Assembly: GCA_963788185.1 (NCBI GenBank)
Contig: CAWBGE010000023.1
Coordinates: 370,997 to 434,996 of the forward strand
Length of the DNA: 64,000 nucleotides
Direction: 5' to 3'
From: CAIWHR01 sp963788185
GTDB taxonomy: Bacteria; Pseudomonadota; Gammaproteobacteria; Burkholderiales; Casimicrobiaceae
The translations under genes and the position numbers were made by a program. The notes beneath the pieces were generated by a model. It saw only the letters and a list, made by a program, of their open reading frames with translations, was not told the DNA's origin and made no database searches. Below, one piece after another: positions 1 through 7,640 of this stretch (position 1 is the first letter of the stretch; each line of letters opens with the position of its first letter).

Positions 1-613
1 CTGGACAATTGAACCGAATTTTGCCGCCGCTGAAGGCTTGAGTATTGGCGCATCCATTGCCATGTTGGTGATGTATGGCTTGGTGATTTTGTACTCTTTC
101 ACGTCGCAGTCTGGACATGATGACCCGGTACTGCGAGAAGCGCACAGCACGTCTCTCTGGAGTACCCGCCACGCTCTGATCATTTTGACGATTGCCGTAT
201 TGTTGATTGTTTTTCTGAGCGAAATTCTCGTAGGAGCCGTGGAATATGTGACGGAAACGCTTCACTTGAGCGAGTTTTTCATCGGCATTATTCTCATCCC
301 GATCATTGGCAATGCCGCCGAACATTTGGTGGCCGTTCAGGTGGCTATTAAAGACAAAATGGATTTGAGTCTGAGTATTGCCATAGGCTCCAGCTTGCAA
401 ATTGCGCTATTTGTAGCGCCGCTGCTCGTTTTTCTGAGTTTAATGATGGGCAACCCGATGAAATTGGAGTTTAACCAATTTGAATTGGCAGCCATGGCCG
501 CAGCCTCGTTTATTGCGGCTTTTGTGTCGTTAGATGGCGAAAGTATCTGGCTGGAAGGCGCGATGCTGTTGACGGTGTATGTGGTTTTGGCGCTGGGGTT
601 CTTTTTTCTTTAG
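1..613 (+). CDS. Ca2+/H+ antiporter (CAX family), C-terminal part
   Basis: Inner-membrane exchanger that expels Ca2+ in exchange for protons. The frame is open from the window edge to TAG at 611-613, so about 203 C-terminal residues are visible of a family normally around 350-370 long; the first half lies outside the window. What is seen is a string of hydrophobic segments and the second ion-binding repeat of the CaCA superfamily, GNAAEHLVAVQVAIKDKMDL, followed by SIAIGSSLQIALFVAP. This Glu-containing repeat is typical of CAX proteins rather than Na+/Ca2+ exchangers. No frame break is visible. arsC begins 39 bp downstream on the same strand. Family call is firm; ion specificity is inferred. 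Confidence 0.85.
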   Translation, partial: WTIEPNFAAAEGLSIGASIAMLVMYGLVILYSFTSQSGHDDPVLREAHSTSLWSTRHALIILTIAVLLIVFLSEILVGAVEYVTETLHLSEFFIGIILIPIIGNAAEHLVAVQVAIKDKMDLSLSIAIGSSLQIALFVAPLLVFLSLMMGNPMKLEFNQFELAAMAAASFIAAFVSLDGESIWLEGAMLLTVYVVLALGFFFL

Positions 614-652
614 CGGTCAGCATTTTTAGGCACCACCATGAAGGAGATTACG

Positions 653-1069
653 ATGAAAAAGCGCGTCTTATTCCTCTGCACAGGCAACTCCTGCCGCAGT
701 CACATGGCAGAAGGTCTCACCAATTATTATTTAGCCGACACCTGGGAAGCCGTCTCTGCTGGCACCCAGCCCTCTGGCTACGTGCATCCGCTGGCAATCG
801 CGGTGCTGGCTGAACTGGGCATCGACATCAGCGGCCACACCTCCAAAACGGCCGACGAATTCCGCAGCACGCCCCTCGATCTGGTCGTCACCGTCTGCGA
901 TGACGCCGCCGAAAACTGCCCCCTCTGGCTCGGACAAGGCAAAGTCAAACACATCAGCTTCCCCGACCCCGCCAAAGCCACCGGCACCGATGAAGAAAAA
1001 ACGGCCGTTTTCCGCCAGGTGCGCGACGCCATTCAAGAAAAGGTACTGGCATATTTACGTGTCAATTGA
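653..1069 (+). CDS. arsC: Arsenate reductase, thioredoxin-coupled (low-MW PTPase fold)
   Basis: Cytosolic enzyme reducing arsenate to arsenite, with electrons from thioredoxin. The phosphate-binding loop CTGNSCRS lies near residue 10, and the downstream Cys pair typical of the Staphylococcus-type ArsC is present in VCDDAAENCP. FPDPAKATGTDEE matches the conserved Asp-Pro region. I chose ATG 653 (MKKRVLFLC) because AAGGAG at 641-646 sits 6 bases before it; the ATG at 638 lies upstream of that ribosome site. Length about 138 residues, normal for the family. No ars regulator or arsenite pump is adjacent in the window. A PTPase role is possible, but the extra Cys pair favours ArsC. Confidence 0.88.
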   Translation: MKKRVLFLCTGNSCRSHMAEGLTNYYLADTWEAVSAGTQPSGYVHPLAIAVLAELGIDISGHTSKTADEFRSTPLDLVVTVCDDAAENCPLWLGQGKVKHISFPDPAKATGTDEEKTAVFRQVRDAIQEKVLAYLRVN

Positions 1070-1118
1070 CAATTAACAATTAACAATTGACAATTCCGTA
1101 AAAAACAGGAGCTGTCCC

Positions 1119-2178
1119 ATGACCTTCAACCCCACCGACCACCCCCACCGCCGCTACAATCCCCTCACCGGCGAATACGTTCTCGTTTCCCCCCACCGCA
1201 CAAAACGGCCGTGGCAAGGCCAGGTCGAGAAAACCCCGCCCGATAACCGACCCGCCCACGACCCCGCCTGCTACCTCTGCCCGGGCAACGAACGGGCTGG
1301 CGGCCTGCAAAACCCAGACTACACCGGCACCTTTGTCTTCACCAACGACTTCGCCGCCCTCCTGCCCGACACCCCGCCAGCAGGCGAACCCAGCCATCCC
1401 TTACTGCGCACCGAAGATGTCAGCGGCACCTGCCGCGTCATGTGTTTTGCGCCACAGCACAACCTCACCCTGCCAGAAATGGAACCGTCTGCCATTCGCC
1501 GCGTGGTAGATACCTGGGCTGAACAAAGTCACCGATTTAGGCCAGACCTACCAATGGGTACAGGTCTTCGAGAACAAAGGCGCGGTCATGGGCTGTTCCA
1601 ACCCGCATCCCCACGGCCAAATTTGGGCGCTCAACACCCTGCCCAACGAACCAGCCAAAGAAGATGCCCAGCAAAAAGCGTATTATGAGAAGGAAAAACG
1701 GCCGTTACTGCTCGATTATCTCCACCTGGAACAAACCCAACAAGAACGCATCATCGCCGAAAACGATCACTGGCTGGCCGTCGTGCCCTACTGGGCAGTC
1801 TGGCCCTATGAAATCCTGCTCATGCCCCGCCGCCACGTCCTGCGCCTGCCCGACTTAGACAGCGTCGAACGCGATGCGCTGGCCCACATCATGAAAAATC
1901 TGCTCACCAAATACGACAACCTCTTCGAGACCTCCTTCCCCTACTCCATGGGCTGGCACGGCGCACCCTTCAATACCTCCAGCATCTCCAATCTCCAATC
2001 TCAGAGTTACTGGCAGCTCCACGCCCACTTCTACCCGCCCCTCCTGCGCTCCGCCAGCGTCAAAAAATTCATGGTCGGCTTCGAAATGCTCGGCGAAGCC
2101 CAGCGCGACCTCACCGCCGAACAAGCCGCCGCCCGCCTGCGCGATTTGTCGGAGGTACATTACAAACAAAACGGTTAA
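1119..2178 (+). CDS. galT: Galactose-1-phosphate uridylyltransferase, one frameshift
   Basis: Leloir-pathway enzyme exchanging UMP between UDP-glucose and galactose-1-phosphate. The N-terminal part carries CYLCPGN (zinc Cys pair); the second part carries the active-site HPHGQIWA and the C-terminal WQLHAHFYPPLLRSASVKK. The two parts are in different frames: an extra A near 1524-1527 (gaacaaagtc where gaacaagtc is expected) shifts the frame, and removing it restores a protein of about 352 residues, the usual size. An insertion-like peptide SSISNLQSQSY lies just before WQLHAHF, encoded by a short repeat also found in the lacZ gene (see findings). Probably functional with a sequencing error; it may feed galactose from the lacZ locus 16 kb away. 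Confidence 0.88.
1984..2003 (+). repeat. ATCTCCA-type short repeat inside galT
   Basis: The 19-base string atctccaatctccaatctc occurs here in frame, encoding ISNLQS, and again inside lacZ at about 19,921-19,945. It replaces the short loop that precedes WQLHAHF in other GalT proteins. Confidence 0.6.
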
Positions 2179-2217
2179 CTTGAACTGATGTAATAATCAA
2201 GTTTCCAGGAGGTAAAT

Positions 2218-2594
2218 ATGAATGTAATCACAGTTAGTCAGGCAGAATCCGATTTACGGAACATCATTGACCATGTATTATCAATGACGTAGAACCAACT
2301 ATCATCACCACAGACACAGGATGATAGCGTTGTCATGTTATCTTTAGATGAATATCAACTGCCTGGCAAGAAACACGCTATTTACTTTCTACCCCAGCCA
2401 ATGCGATGAACAATTGATGAAATCCATTAGCGGAAGATTAATAGCAGGAACATTCGTCAGAGCTATGGCAAGATGAAACCAGCTTACCTCGATCTGAGGT
2501 ACAAGAAGCTCTTGAAATCGGAAAACGGTTGCTTAAGCAGCAAGCTGTATGCAGAATCGAACCTGTCAAATACCATAAGCAGAAGATAAATCAT
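2218..2594 (+). pseudogene. Decayed Phd/YefM-type antitoxin
   Basis: A strong ribosome site (AGGAGGT, 2207-2213) precedes ATG 2218, which opens MNVITVSQAESDLRNIIDHV, the start of a YefM/Phd-type DNA-binding antitoxin. The frame stops at 2290-2292. Continuing in other frames gives NDVEPTIITTDTG, then DDSVVMLSLDEYQ, then a segment like the AYLLSTPANA tail of YefM, and finally ELWQDETSLPRSEVQEALEIGKRL. At least three frame changes are needed. It could be a true relic or a gene with several sequence errors. No toxin gene (RelE/YoeB) follows; the next frame is the esterase. Confidence 0.5.
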
Positions 2595-3362
2595 GGCACT
2601 CATACATTGTGATTTTTTCTCGGAAGTTTTAAATCTCTGTTGCAGCATGGTGGTGATTGATTGCCAGAACGGCCGTTATCCACCATCACCTCCTCTCCCA
2701 ACCACAAATTCCCCACCCTCTATCTGCTCCACGGACTCTCAGACGACCACACCATCTGGCAGCGGCGCACCGCCATCGAACGCTACGCCGAAGCCAAAGG
2801 CATCGCCGTCGTCATGCCCGCCGTCCACCGCAGTTTCTACACCGATATGAGCAATGGACATCGTTATTGGACCCACGTCAGTGAAGAAGTGCCCGCCCGC
2901 GCCCGCGATATGTTCCCCCTATCCGCAAAACGCGAAGAAAACTTTGTCGCGGGGCTGTCGATGGGTGGCTATGGTGCCTTCAAAATGGCCTTGAGTCACC
3001 CTGATCGCTTTGCCGCCGCCGCCAGCCTCTCCGGGGCATTAGATGCGGCAACTTTGGCAAAAGGAAGAGAAGTTGTTTGGGAAAATGAAATGCGCACCGT
3101 TTTCGGTGATCTAGATGCCATTTCTGGCAGTGACAACGATCTGTACCATCTAGCCGCTCAAGTGGCACAGTCAGATCAGCCTAAACCGAAGCTGTTTCAA
3201 TGGTGCGGCACCGAAGACCCGCTTTATGAAATCAACGTCGAATTCCGCGATTTCATGCAAACACTGTCCTTCGACTACACCTACACCGAAGGCCCCGGCG
3301 ACCACACCTGGGGCTACTGGGACGCGCAAATTCAAAACGTACTGGACTGGCTGCTGCCTTAG
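2593..3362 (+). CDS. Esterase of the S-formylglutathione hydrolase/EstA type, frameshifted
   Basis: Alpha/beta-hydrolase, probably cytosolic, cleaving short-chain esters. It starts MALIHCDFFSEVL, the typical N terminus of tributyrin-esterase-like EstA proteins. The frame changes at about 2655-2664, after which LPERPLSTITS and the oxyanion-side FPTLYLLHGLSDD follow. The nucleophile elbow is GLSMGGYGA, the acid is the Asp in CGTEDPLYEIN and the catalytic His is in GPGDHTWGYWD. The total of about 255 residues is normal for the family. It stands alone, facing away from the minus-strand genes that follow. Substrate unknown. Confidence 0.8.
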
Positions 3363-3424
3363 ACAGGCAAAGTAAACAGCCGTTTCCCATCCCTGTTCGC
3401 TGTGTCTTTAGCACTGCTAACATC

Positions 3425-3820
3425 TTATCGGAAATAGCTTATCGCTGCCCGTCCTGCTCCACAACAAGCAAGATTGCGCTGCTGTACAAAACTCCCCTCG
3501 CCCCCGTACAAATCGCGCTTTACTAGATAAAATTCGGCTTGGGGGAATAATGCTTCCCATTCTGGGCGAGTAATCTGAACCCCCGTTTTGATTACTCCGC
3601 ACCAGGATTCACTCTCCAGAATTTCACGGCAATTGCCGGATGAATCTGTAAACTGTCCACCGGATTGGGCAATATCCTGAGCTATTATTTCGGCCCTTGT
3701 GCGTGTGGTAGTAATATCTGCTGATGGCGTTTCCGTCGCCTCAATTACCATTCCAGAAGCATTGGTTGGCAAAGCCGCAGTCATGTCTGACAAAGCGAGC
3801 CCATCTTCAACTGTTGGCAA
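3425..3820 (-). CDS. Hypothetical protein
   Basis: I do not recognise this frame. It can encode about 131 residues from a TTG at 3820; the frame is open a little further, to a stop near 3862, so the true start is uncertain. The middle (TRAEIIAQDIAQSGGQFTDS, then ESWCGVIKTGVQITRPEWEALFPQAEFYLVKRD) reads like ordinary soluble protein rather than shadow coding, and the residue order does not match a plus-strand gene. No signal peptide is visible. It may be the C-terminal remnant of a longer gene whose upstream part is broken. Low certainty. Confidence 0.35.
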   Translation of the reverse strand: MPTVEDGLALSDMTAALPTNASGMVIEATETPSADITTTRTRAEIIAQDIAQSGGQFTDSSGNCREILESESWCGVIKTGVQITRPEWEALFPQAEFYLVKRDLYGGEGSFVQQRNLACCGAGRAAISYFR

Positions 3821-4066
3821 AATCTGCTCTGTGTTTACAAGGTTTGTCTCTTGACTGTTTTAGCGTGGTCTTCTACTGACTGCTGTGGCCGATCTCCTGA
3901 CCGAGCAACACCCCGCTTGCCAGTCACCAACCCGCCAGCCAAACGGCCGTTCTCCAGTAATCGTTCACCCCCATCGCTAACAAAGTTGTCATTCTCGCAC
4001 GTTTTTAGCGGGAATCCATCTATGCCCGGGTATACCGGGCAAGTGCGCAGATGAGCCAAAGAAATA

Positions 4067-4744
4067 TTACACTTCAACCACTTCCTGAGGCTGGCGGTAA
4101 TTCCGGATCAAAAAGGAAATGCTAACCGCCAGCACCCAGCCGGGGAAAATAAACGTCACCCACAGCGACCACTCGATACTCAACAGCAAAATCAGCGCCA
4201 ACAGATAGGTCACGATTGTCCAGCCGCGATGCATCAGGCCCGTGCGCAGCCAGATGGTGCCCAGAGAGATCATGCACACACCTGCCATGCGGATGGCATA
4301 GACATTGATAATGAGATACATCACAGAACGGCCGTAGCTATACACACCGCTCTCTACGGTCTCTTTCGCTTGCACGTCATAACTACTCACCAGCCCGCCC
4401 GCTAAGGCGGCCCCGATAAAGGTTAAAGCCAGAAACAGCAAGCTGCTGCCCAGGAAAACAGTGGCAAATAAACGGTCTTCCTGTTCACCCATGTGGTCAC
4501 GAATGACGCCGATGAACCACAGAAAAGCGATCCCCGCGAAAGGCACAATGTTCAGCGCCAGCGTAATGGCACGGGCACTGGTTCTCAGCCAGTCGGCACT
4601 GTCGTACAGTGGATTAGCGGGGATGGAGAGCCGGACGAGTGCCAGGCTGATGCCATAGAGCACGGCAAAGAGGATGCCCGCTGCGGCCGCCGCCCGCGGA
4701 CTTTTGAGTTTCTTGAGTCTTAAGTCTGCCTTGCTGTCTGTCAT
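4067..4744 (-). CDS. Polytopic membrane protein, unknown function
   Basis: 225 residues with about six hydrophobic segments: AAAAAGILFAVLYGISLALV, the ALNIVPFAGIAFLWFIGVI region, a pair around residues 95-115, the YLIINVYAIRMAGVCMISLG region, and two near the C terminus. A loop with VQAKETVESGVYSYGRS lies in the middle. The start at 4744 is supported by GGAG a few bases upstream on the minus strand. The frame is clean. I cannot name a family with certainty; it resembles uncharacterised membrane proteins common in Chloroflexota. It lies downstream of the K+ channel gene on the same strand, separated by a hairpin at 4851-4879, so it is probably transcribed separately. Confidence 0.65.
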   Translation of the reverse strand: MTDSKADLRLKKLKSPRAAAAAGILFAVLYGISLALVRLSIPANPLYDSADWLRTSARAITLALNIVPFAGIAFLWFIGVIRDHMGEQEDRLFATVFLGSSLLFLALTFIGAALAGGLVSSYDVQAKETVESGVYSYGRSVMYLIINVYAIRMAGVCMISLGTIWLRTGLMHRGWTIVTYLLALILLLSIEWSLWVTFIFPGWVLAVSISFLIRNYRQPQEVVEV

Positions 4745-4850
4745 TTCTCGCTCCTTTTTGGTAAATAGCCACTGCCTGTATCATGTTAGATTCGGATGTG
4801 TTTCATTTCAGTTGAAACTTTGCCCTGTCATTCCGAGTGATATGATACCC

Positions 4851-4879
4851 AAAACGGCCGTTTAAGAAACGGCCGTTTT
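4851..4879. terminator. Perfect hairpin made of two AACGGCCGTT copies
   Basis: Two copies of the palindrome (4851-4863 and 4867-4879) with a 3-base spacer form a perfect 13-bp stem that begins with AAAA and ends with TTTT. It lies after the stop of the minus-strand K+ channel gene and before the next minus-strand gene, where a terminator would be expected. The structure is seen; the function is inferred. Confidence 0.55.
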
Positions 4880-4937
4880 ATACAAATTCCCCTCACCCTT
4901 TGGGGAAGGGCGAGGGTATTTCCACCCCACCGATCAC

Positions 4938-5033
4938 CCCCCCCTTGCCAATTTCCTGGCAAAAGGGAGCGTCATTTACAGGAACAACACCGGTGCGCCG
5001 CTGGCTGCTGCCGCGCCATCGCCACGCGCAGCC
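4938..5033 (-). pseudogene. Remnant copy of the arylsulfatase 3' end
   Basis: About 95 bases match 7568-7664, the end of the arylsulfatase gene and its downstream flank (shared pieces include tttcctggcaaa, gtcatttaca and gcgccatcgccac). On the minus strand it can still encode LRVAMARQ, the last residues of the sulfatase. It is a duplicated tail with no body, between the K+ channel gene and the 4851 hairpin. Confidence 0.55.
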
Positions 5034-5085
5034 GAACTTCCGACGAGCCGAGCGCGGTTGCCACTACCCTCCGTTGATCTTGGCT

Positions 5086-5904
5086 TCACAGCATCTTCTC
5101 CAACTCCGCAATTTTTTCTACCAGTTCGGCCTGAGCCGCCTGCTGCTGTTCTAGCCAGGTTTTTAGTTCGGCCAACTTCGCTTTGGGGTCAGTGGCGGCA
5201 TACTCGGTCTTGTCTTTCTTGGGGGGAGCGAGGAAAAAGTTTGATAGGAAGCTGGCTAATACGCCGATGAGGGCCACACCAGACAGCATGACAAAAACGG
5301 CCATGGTGCGCCCAGGCGGTGTGACCGGAAATTTGTCACCATACCCCACCGTTGTCATGGTCACAAGCGTCCACCACACGGCATCGCCGGAGGTGGTGAT
5401 GTTGGCATTCGGGCTTTGGGACTCCACTTTCAACATCATGATACCTACAAACTCCGCAATGACAATGATGCTGAATACGGTGATGAACAGGGCAATACCC
5501 GCCCGGTTATTCACAATTTCATTGATCATGTTCTTCACGCCAAAAATCCGCAGCAGCCGCACAGCGCGGAAGACACGGAAGAGGCGGAAGATGCGCAGTT
5601 GGGGGATACAGGCCAATAAGTCGGTCCAGCCCCAATTCCTGAAAAAGTAGTTTGATTTAGAAGTGGCGGTCAGGATGCGATAGATGAAGTCGAAGATAAA
5701 AAACAGCGTCAATATGGCATTAACAATCTGGATCACCCCCATCGTCAGCTCAGAAAGGGGATAGACGTAGCTGATCCAGATGACGACGAGGTTGAAAACC
5801 GAAACCAGCGAGAGCAGTAGGATAAACAGCTCGTAACCGGTACTTTTGAGTTCATTCTTGTCGGATTCGGCATCTGGCGGGGGTAGTTCTGCTTGTTGGG
5901 TCAT
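5086..5904 (-). CDS. Voltage-gated-type potassium channel, 6TM
   Basis: 272 residues in the inner membrane. Six hydrophobic segments plus a pore loop are visible. The fourth segment is an Arg ladder, RIFRLFRVFRAVRLLRIF, as in voltage sensors, and the selectivity filter is TMTTVGYGDKFPVTPPGR. After the last helix (AVFVMLSGVALIGVLASFL) comes a short cytoplasmic tail ending in a predicted coiled coil (KLAELKTWLEQQQAAQAEL), which could assemble the tetramer. No RCK or cyclic-nucleotide domain is present. The frame is intact from ATG at 5904, with GGAG-like bases upstream. Related to KvAP/Kch-type bacterial channels; K+ selectivity follows from GYGD. Confidence 0.9.
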   Translation of the reverse strand: MTQQAELPPPDAESDKNELKSTGYELFILLLSLVSVFNLVVIWISYVYPLSELTMGVIQIVNAILTLFFIFDFIYRILTATSKSNYFFRNWGWTDLLACIPQLRIFRLFRVFRAVRLLRIFGVKNMINEIVNNRAGIALFITVFSIIVIAEFVGIMMLKVESQSPNANITTSGDAVWWTLVTMTTVGYGDKFPVTPPGRTMAVFVMLSGVALIGVLASFLSNFFLAPPKKDKTEYAATDPKAKLAELKTWLEQQQAAQAELVEKIAELEKML

Positions 5905-5934
5905 CGTGTTTTCTCCTTTATTCTCATGGTTGTT

Positions 5935-5952
5935 GGATAACGGCCGTTATCC
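5935..5952. repeat. 18-bp perfect palindrome centred on CGGCCG
   Basis: GGATAACGG/CCGTTATCC is an extended copy of the AACGGCCGTT motif, between the decarboxylase stop and the K+ channel start (both minus strand). Confidence 0.6.
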
Positions 5953-5972
5953 CCCACAAATCGTCCATTTAA

Positions 5973-7430
5973 CTATACCATCAACTCCTGGCCGATCCAC
6001 ACCACTGCTTCAGCCAGCAGATCGAAATCTGCCTGTTGGCTGCGATGATTGGCGATGGCGATCCGTAAACAATAACGGCCGTTTAGCGTCGTATAAGATG
6101 GCGCGGCAATCCCGCGTTCCTGTAATTGGATCATAATCTCCTTGTTCAGGGCATTGAGATAGTTGTCATCCTGTCCGCCCGGATTAAAACGAAAACAAAC
6201 AATATCCAAACCGATGGGCGCTAAAAGCTCCAACTGCGGATCGTTTTCAACCAACTGGCCGAAGTAATGAGCCTGCGCCACGTTGCGGGCAATCATACGC
6301 CCAAAGCGGTCAAGCCCATGTTCTTTGATCGACATCCATACCTTGAGCGCCCGAAACTGGCGCGACAATTGCAGACCATAGTCGCTAAACCAGGTGTTTC
6401 CGGCAGACAACCCGCGCGATTCGTGCGCCAAATATTCTGGCGTCAGGGAAAACGTCTGGCGATGAATCTCATCGTTTCTCACCAGAACACAGCCAGCCTC
6501 AAAGGGAATGTGCATCCATTTGTGCAGGTCGAGAGCCACCGAATCAGCTCGTTCAATGCCGGAAAGTTGGGGCTTGATAGTCTCGGCGAGTACCGCCACG
6601 GCTCCGATGGCCCCATCCACATGAAACCACAGGTTCTCACGCTGGCATAAATCGGCCAACGCCGCCAAATCGTCAATGGCTCCGGTGTTGATTGTGCCCG
6701 CATTGCCAATCACGCAGACGGGCTGGCAACCCGCTTCACGGTCAGACTGGATAGCGGCGTTTAGGGCGGTCAGGTTAATGGTGAAATCAGGGTTCACGGG
6801 TATTTTTCGCAGTTGATGGCTGCCTAGCCCCAGCAGTTCAACCGCTTTTTGGTTTGAACTGTGGACTTCTACGGAAGCATATACCGTCAAAGGTTGGGAA
6901 GCCGCCTGAATACCAGCTTCGCGCACGTTGAACCCGGCTTTGTTATTCCGGGCAACAGCTAAACCGACAAAATTAGCCATAGAGCCGCCGCTCACCAGCA
7001 AGCCGCTGGCCTCTACTGGAAAGCCGATCATGGTCTTAATCCAGTTGATGACCTGCGCTTCAACCAGGTTTGCCACATGGCTGCCACCCCCTAAATTCGG
7101 GTTCATGACGGCCGCCATGAAATCGGCCAGGGCACCGTAAATGGTGCCGTTTCCCATATACCAGGCCCAGAAGCGCGGATGAATATTGCCCATGGGATAA
7201 GGAAAGACGTTTTCCAGAAATTCCTCATAGACTGCCTCCGCTCCGGCTGGTTCAGATGGTGCGGGTGCCTCAAAGCGGGCGGCAATTTCTTGTGGCACGG
7301 GCTGCCATACGGGGCGTTCGCCCACTGTTTGCAGGTAGGTGATGGCATCGTCTACCATGCGGTGGGCCAATACCCGCATCTCATCCCAGTTGGCTGGGTC
7401 GAGGGTTTCGAACTGTTCTTGATGGGTCAT
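5973..7430 (-). CDS. PLP-dependent aromatic-L-amino-acid decarboxylase (group II)
   Basis: Cytosolic PLP enzyme that decarboxylates aromatic or related L-amino acids. 485 residues, the usual length, no frame break. Seen: the N-terminal domain with HPRFWAWYMGNGTIYG, the cofactor region GLLVSGGSMANFVGLAVARN, the His that stacks on PLP in ASVEVHSSNQKA, the Asp in WFHVDGAIGA and the PLP lysine in SVALDLHKWMHIPFEAG. It ends ADFDLLAEAVVWIGQELMV. The closest families are DOPA/tryptophan/tyrosine decarboxylases and their glutamate and diaminobutyrate relatives; substrate cannot be read from sequence. A remnant of a second copy of its 3' end lies at 10,186-10,240. Confidence 0.88.
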   Translation of the reverse strand: MTHQEQFETLDPANWDEMRVLAHRMVDDAITYLQTVGERPVWQPVPQEIAARFEAPAPSEPAGAEAVYEEFLENVFPYPMGNIHPRFWAWYMGNGTIYGALADFMAAVMNPNLGGGSHVANLVEAQVINWIKTMIGFPVEASGLLVSGGSMANFVGLAVARNNKAGFNVREAGIQAASQPLTVYASVEVHSSNQKAVELLGLGSHQLRKIPVNPDFTINLTALNAAIQSDREAGCQPVCVIGNAGTINTGAIDDLAALADLCQRENLWFHVDGAIGAVAVLAETIKPQLSGIERADSVALDLHKWMHIPFEAGCVLVRNDEIHRQTFSLTPEYLAHESRGLSAGNTWFSDYGLQLSRQFRALKVWMSIKEHGLDRFGRMIARNVAQAHYFGQLVENDPQLELLAPIGLDIVCFRFNPGGQDDNYLNALNKEIMIQLQERGIAAPSYTTLNGRYCLRIAIANHRSQQADFDLLAEAVVWIGQELMV

Positions 7431-7535
7431 TTGATTTTTACCTTTTTCCTGATAACGGCCGTTTTAGCCCAATGATAAACGAGGAATTACAAATTACAGG
7501 GGCCAATCTTTTTCGTGGCGAAAGAGTGCTGTTTA

Positions 7536-7565
7536 TGTGGAGCGAAACGGCCGTTTCGCTCCACA
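7536..7565. repeat. 30-bp perfect palindrome centred on CGGCCG
   Basis: Bases 7536-7550 are the exact reverse complement of 7551-7565, a 15-bp arm with no spacer, with an AACGGCCGTT-type core in the middle. It lies about 75 bases past the sulfatase stop on the minus strand and before the decarboxylase start, so it could act as a terminator or protein site. Confidence 0.65.
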
Positions 7566-7640
7566 CTGATCAAAAACCCCCTTACCGCTTTCCTGGCAAA
7601 GGGGTCTGTCATTTACAGAGCTGTGCCGATGCGCCGCTGG

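Noticed and set aside
1062..1095. AT-rich AATTGACAATTAACAATT-type repeats, considered as iterons of an origin
   Set aside because: Short, irregular, no DnaA boxes or rep gene nearby; a similar unit recurs at about 24,715-24,745 as an ordinary spacer repeat.
3835..4077. Minus-strand frame of 80 codons
   Set aside because: Low-complexity, no ribosome site and no family; it overlaps a spacer with an iterated palindrome.
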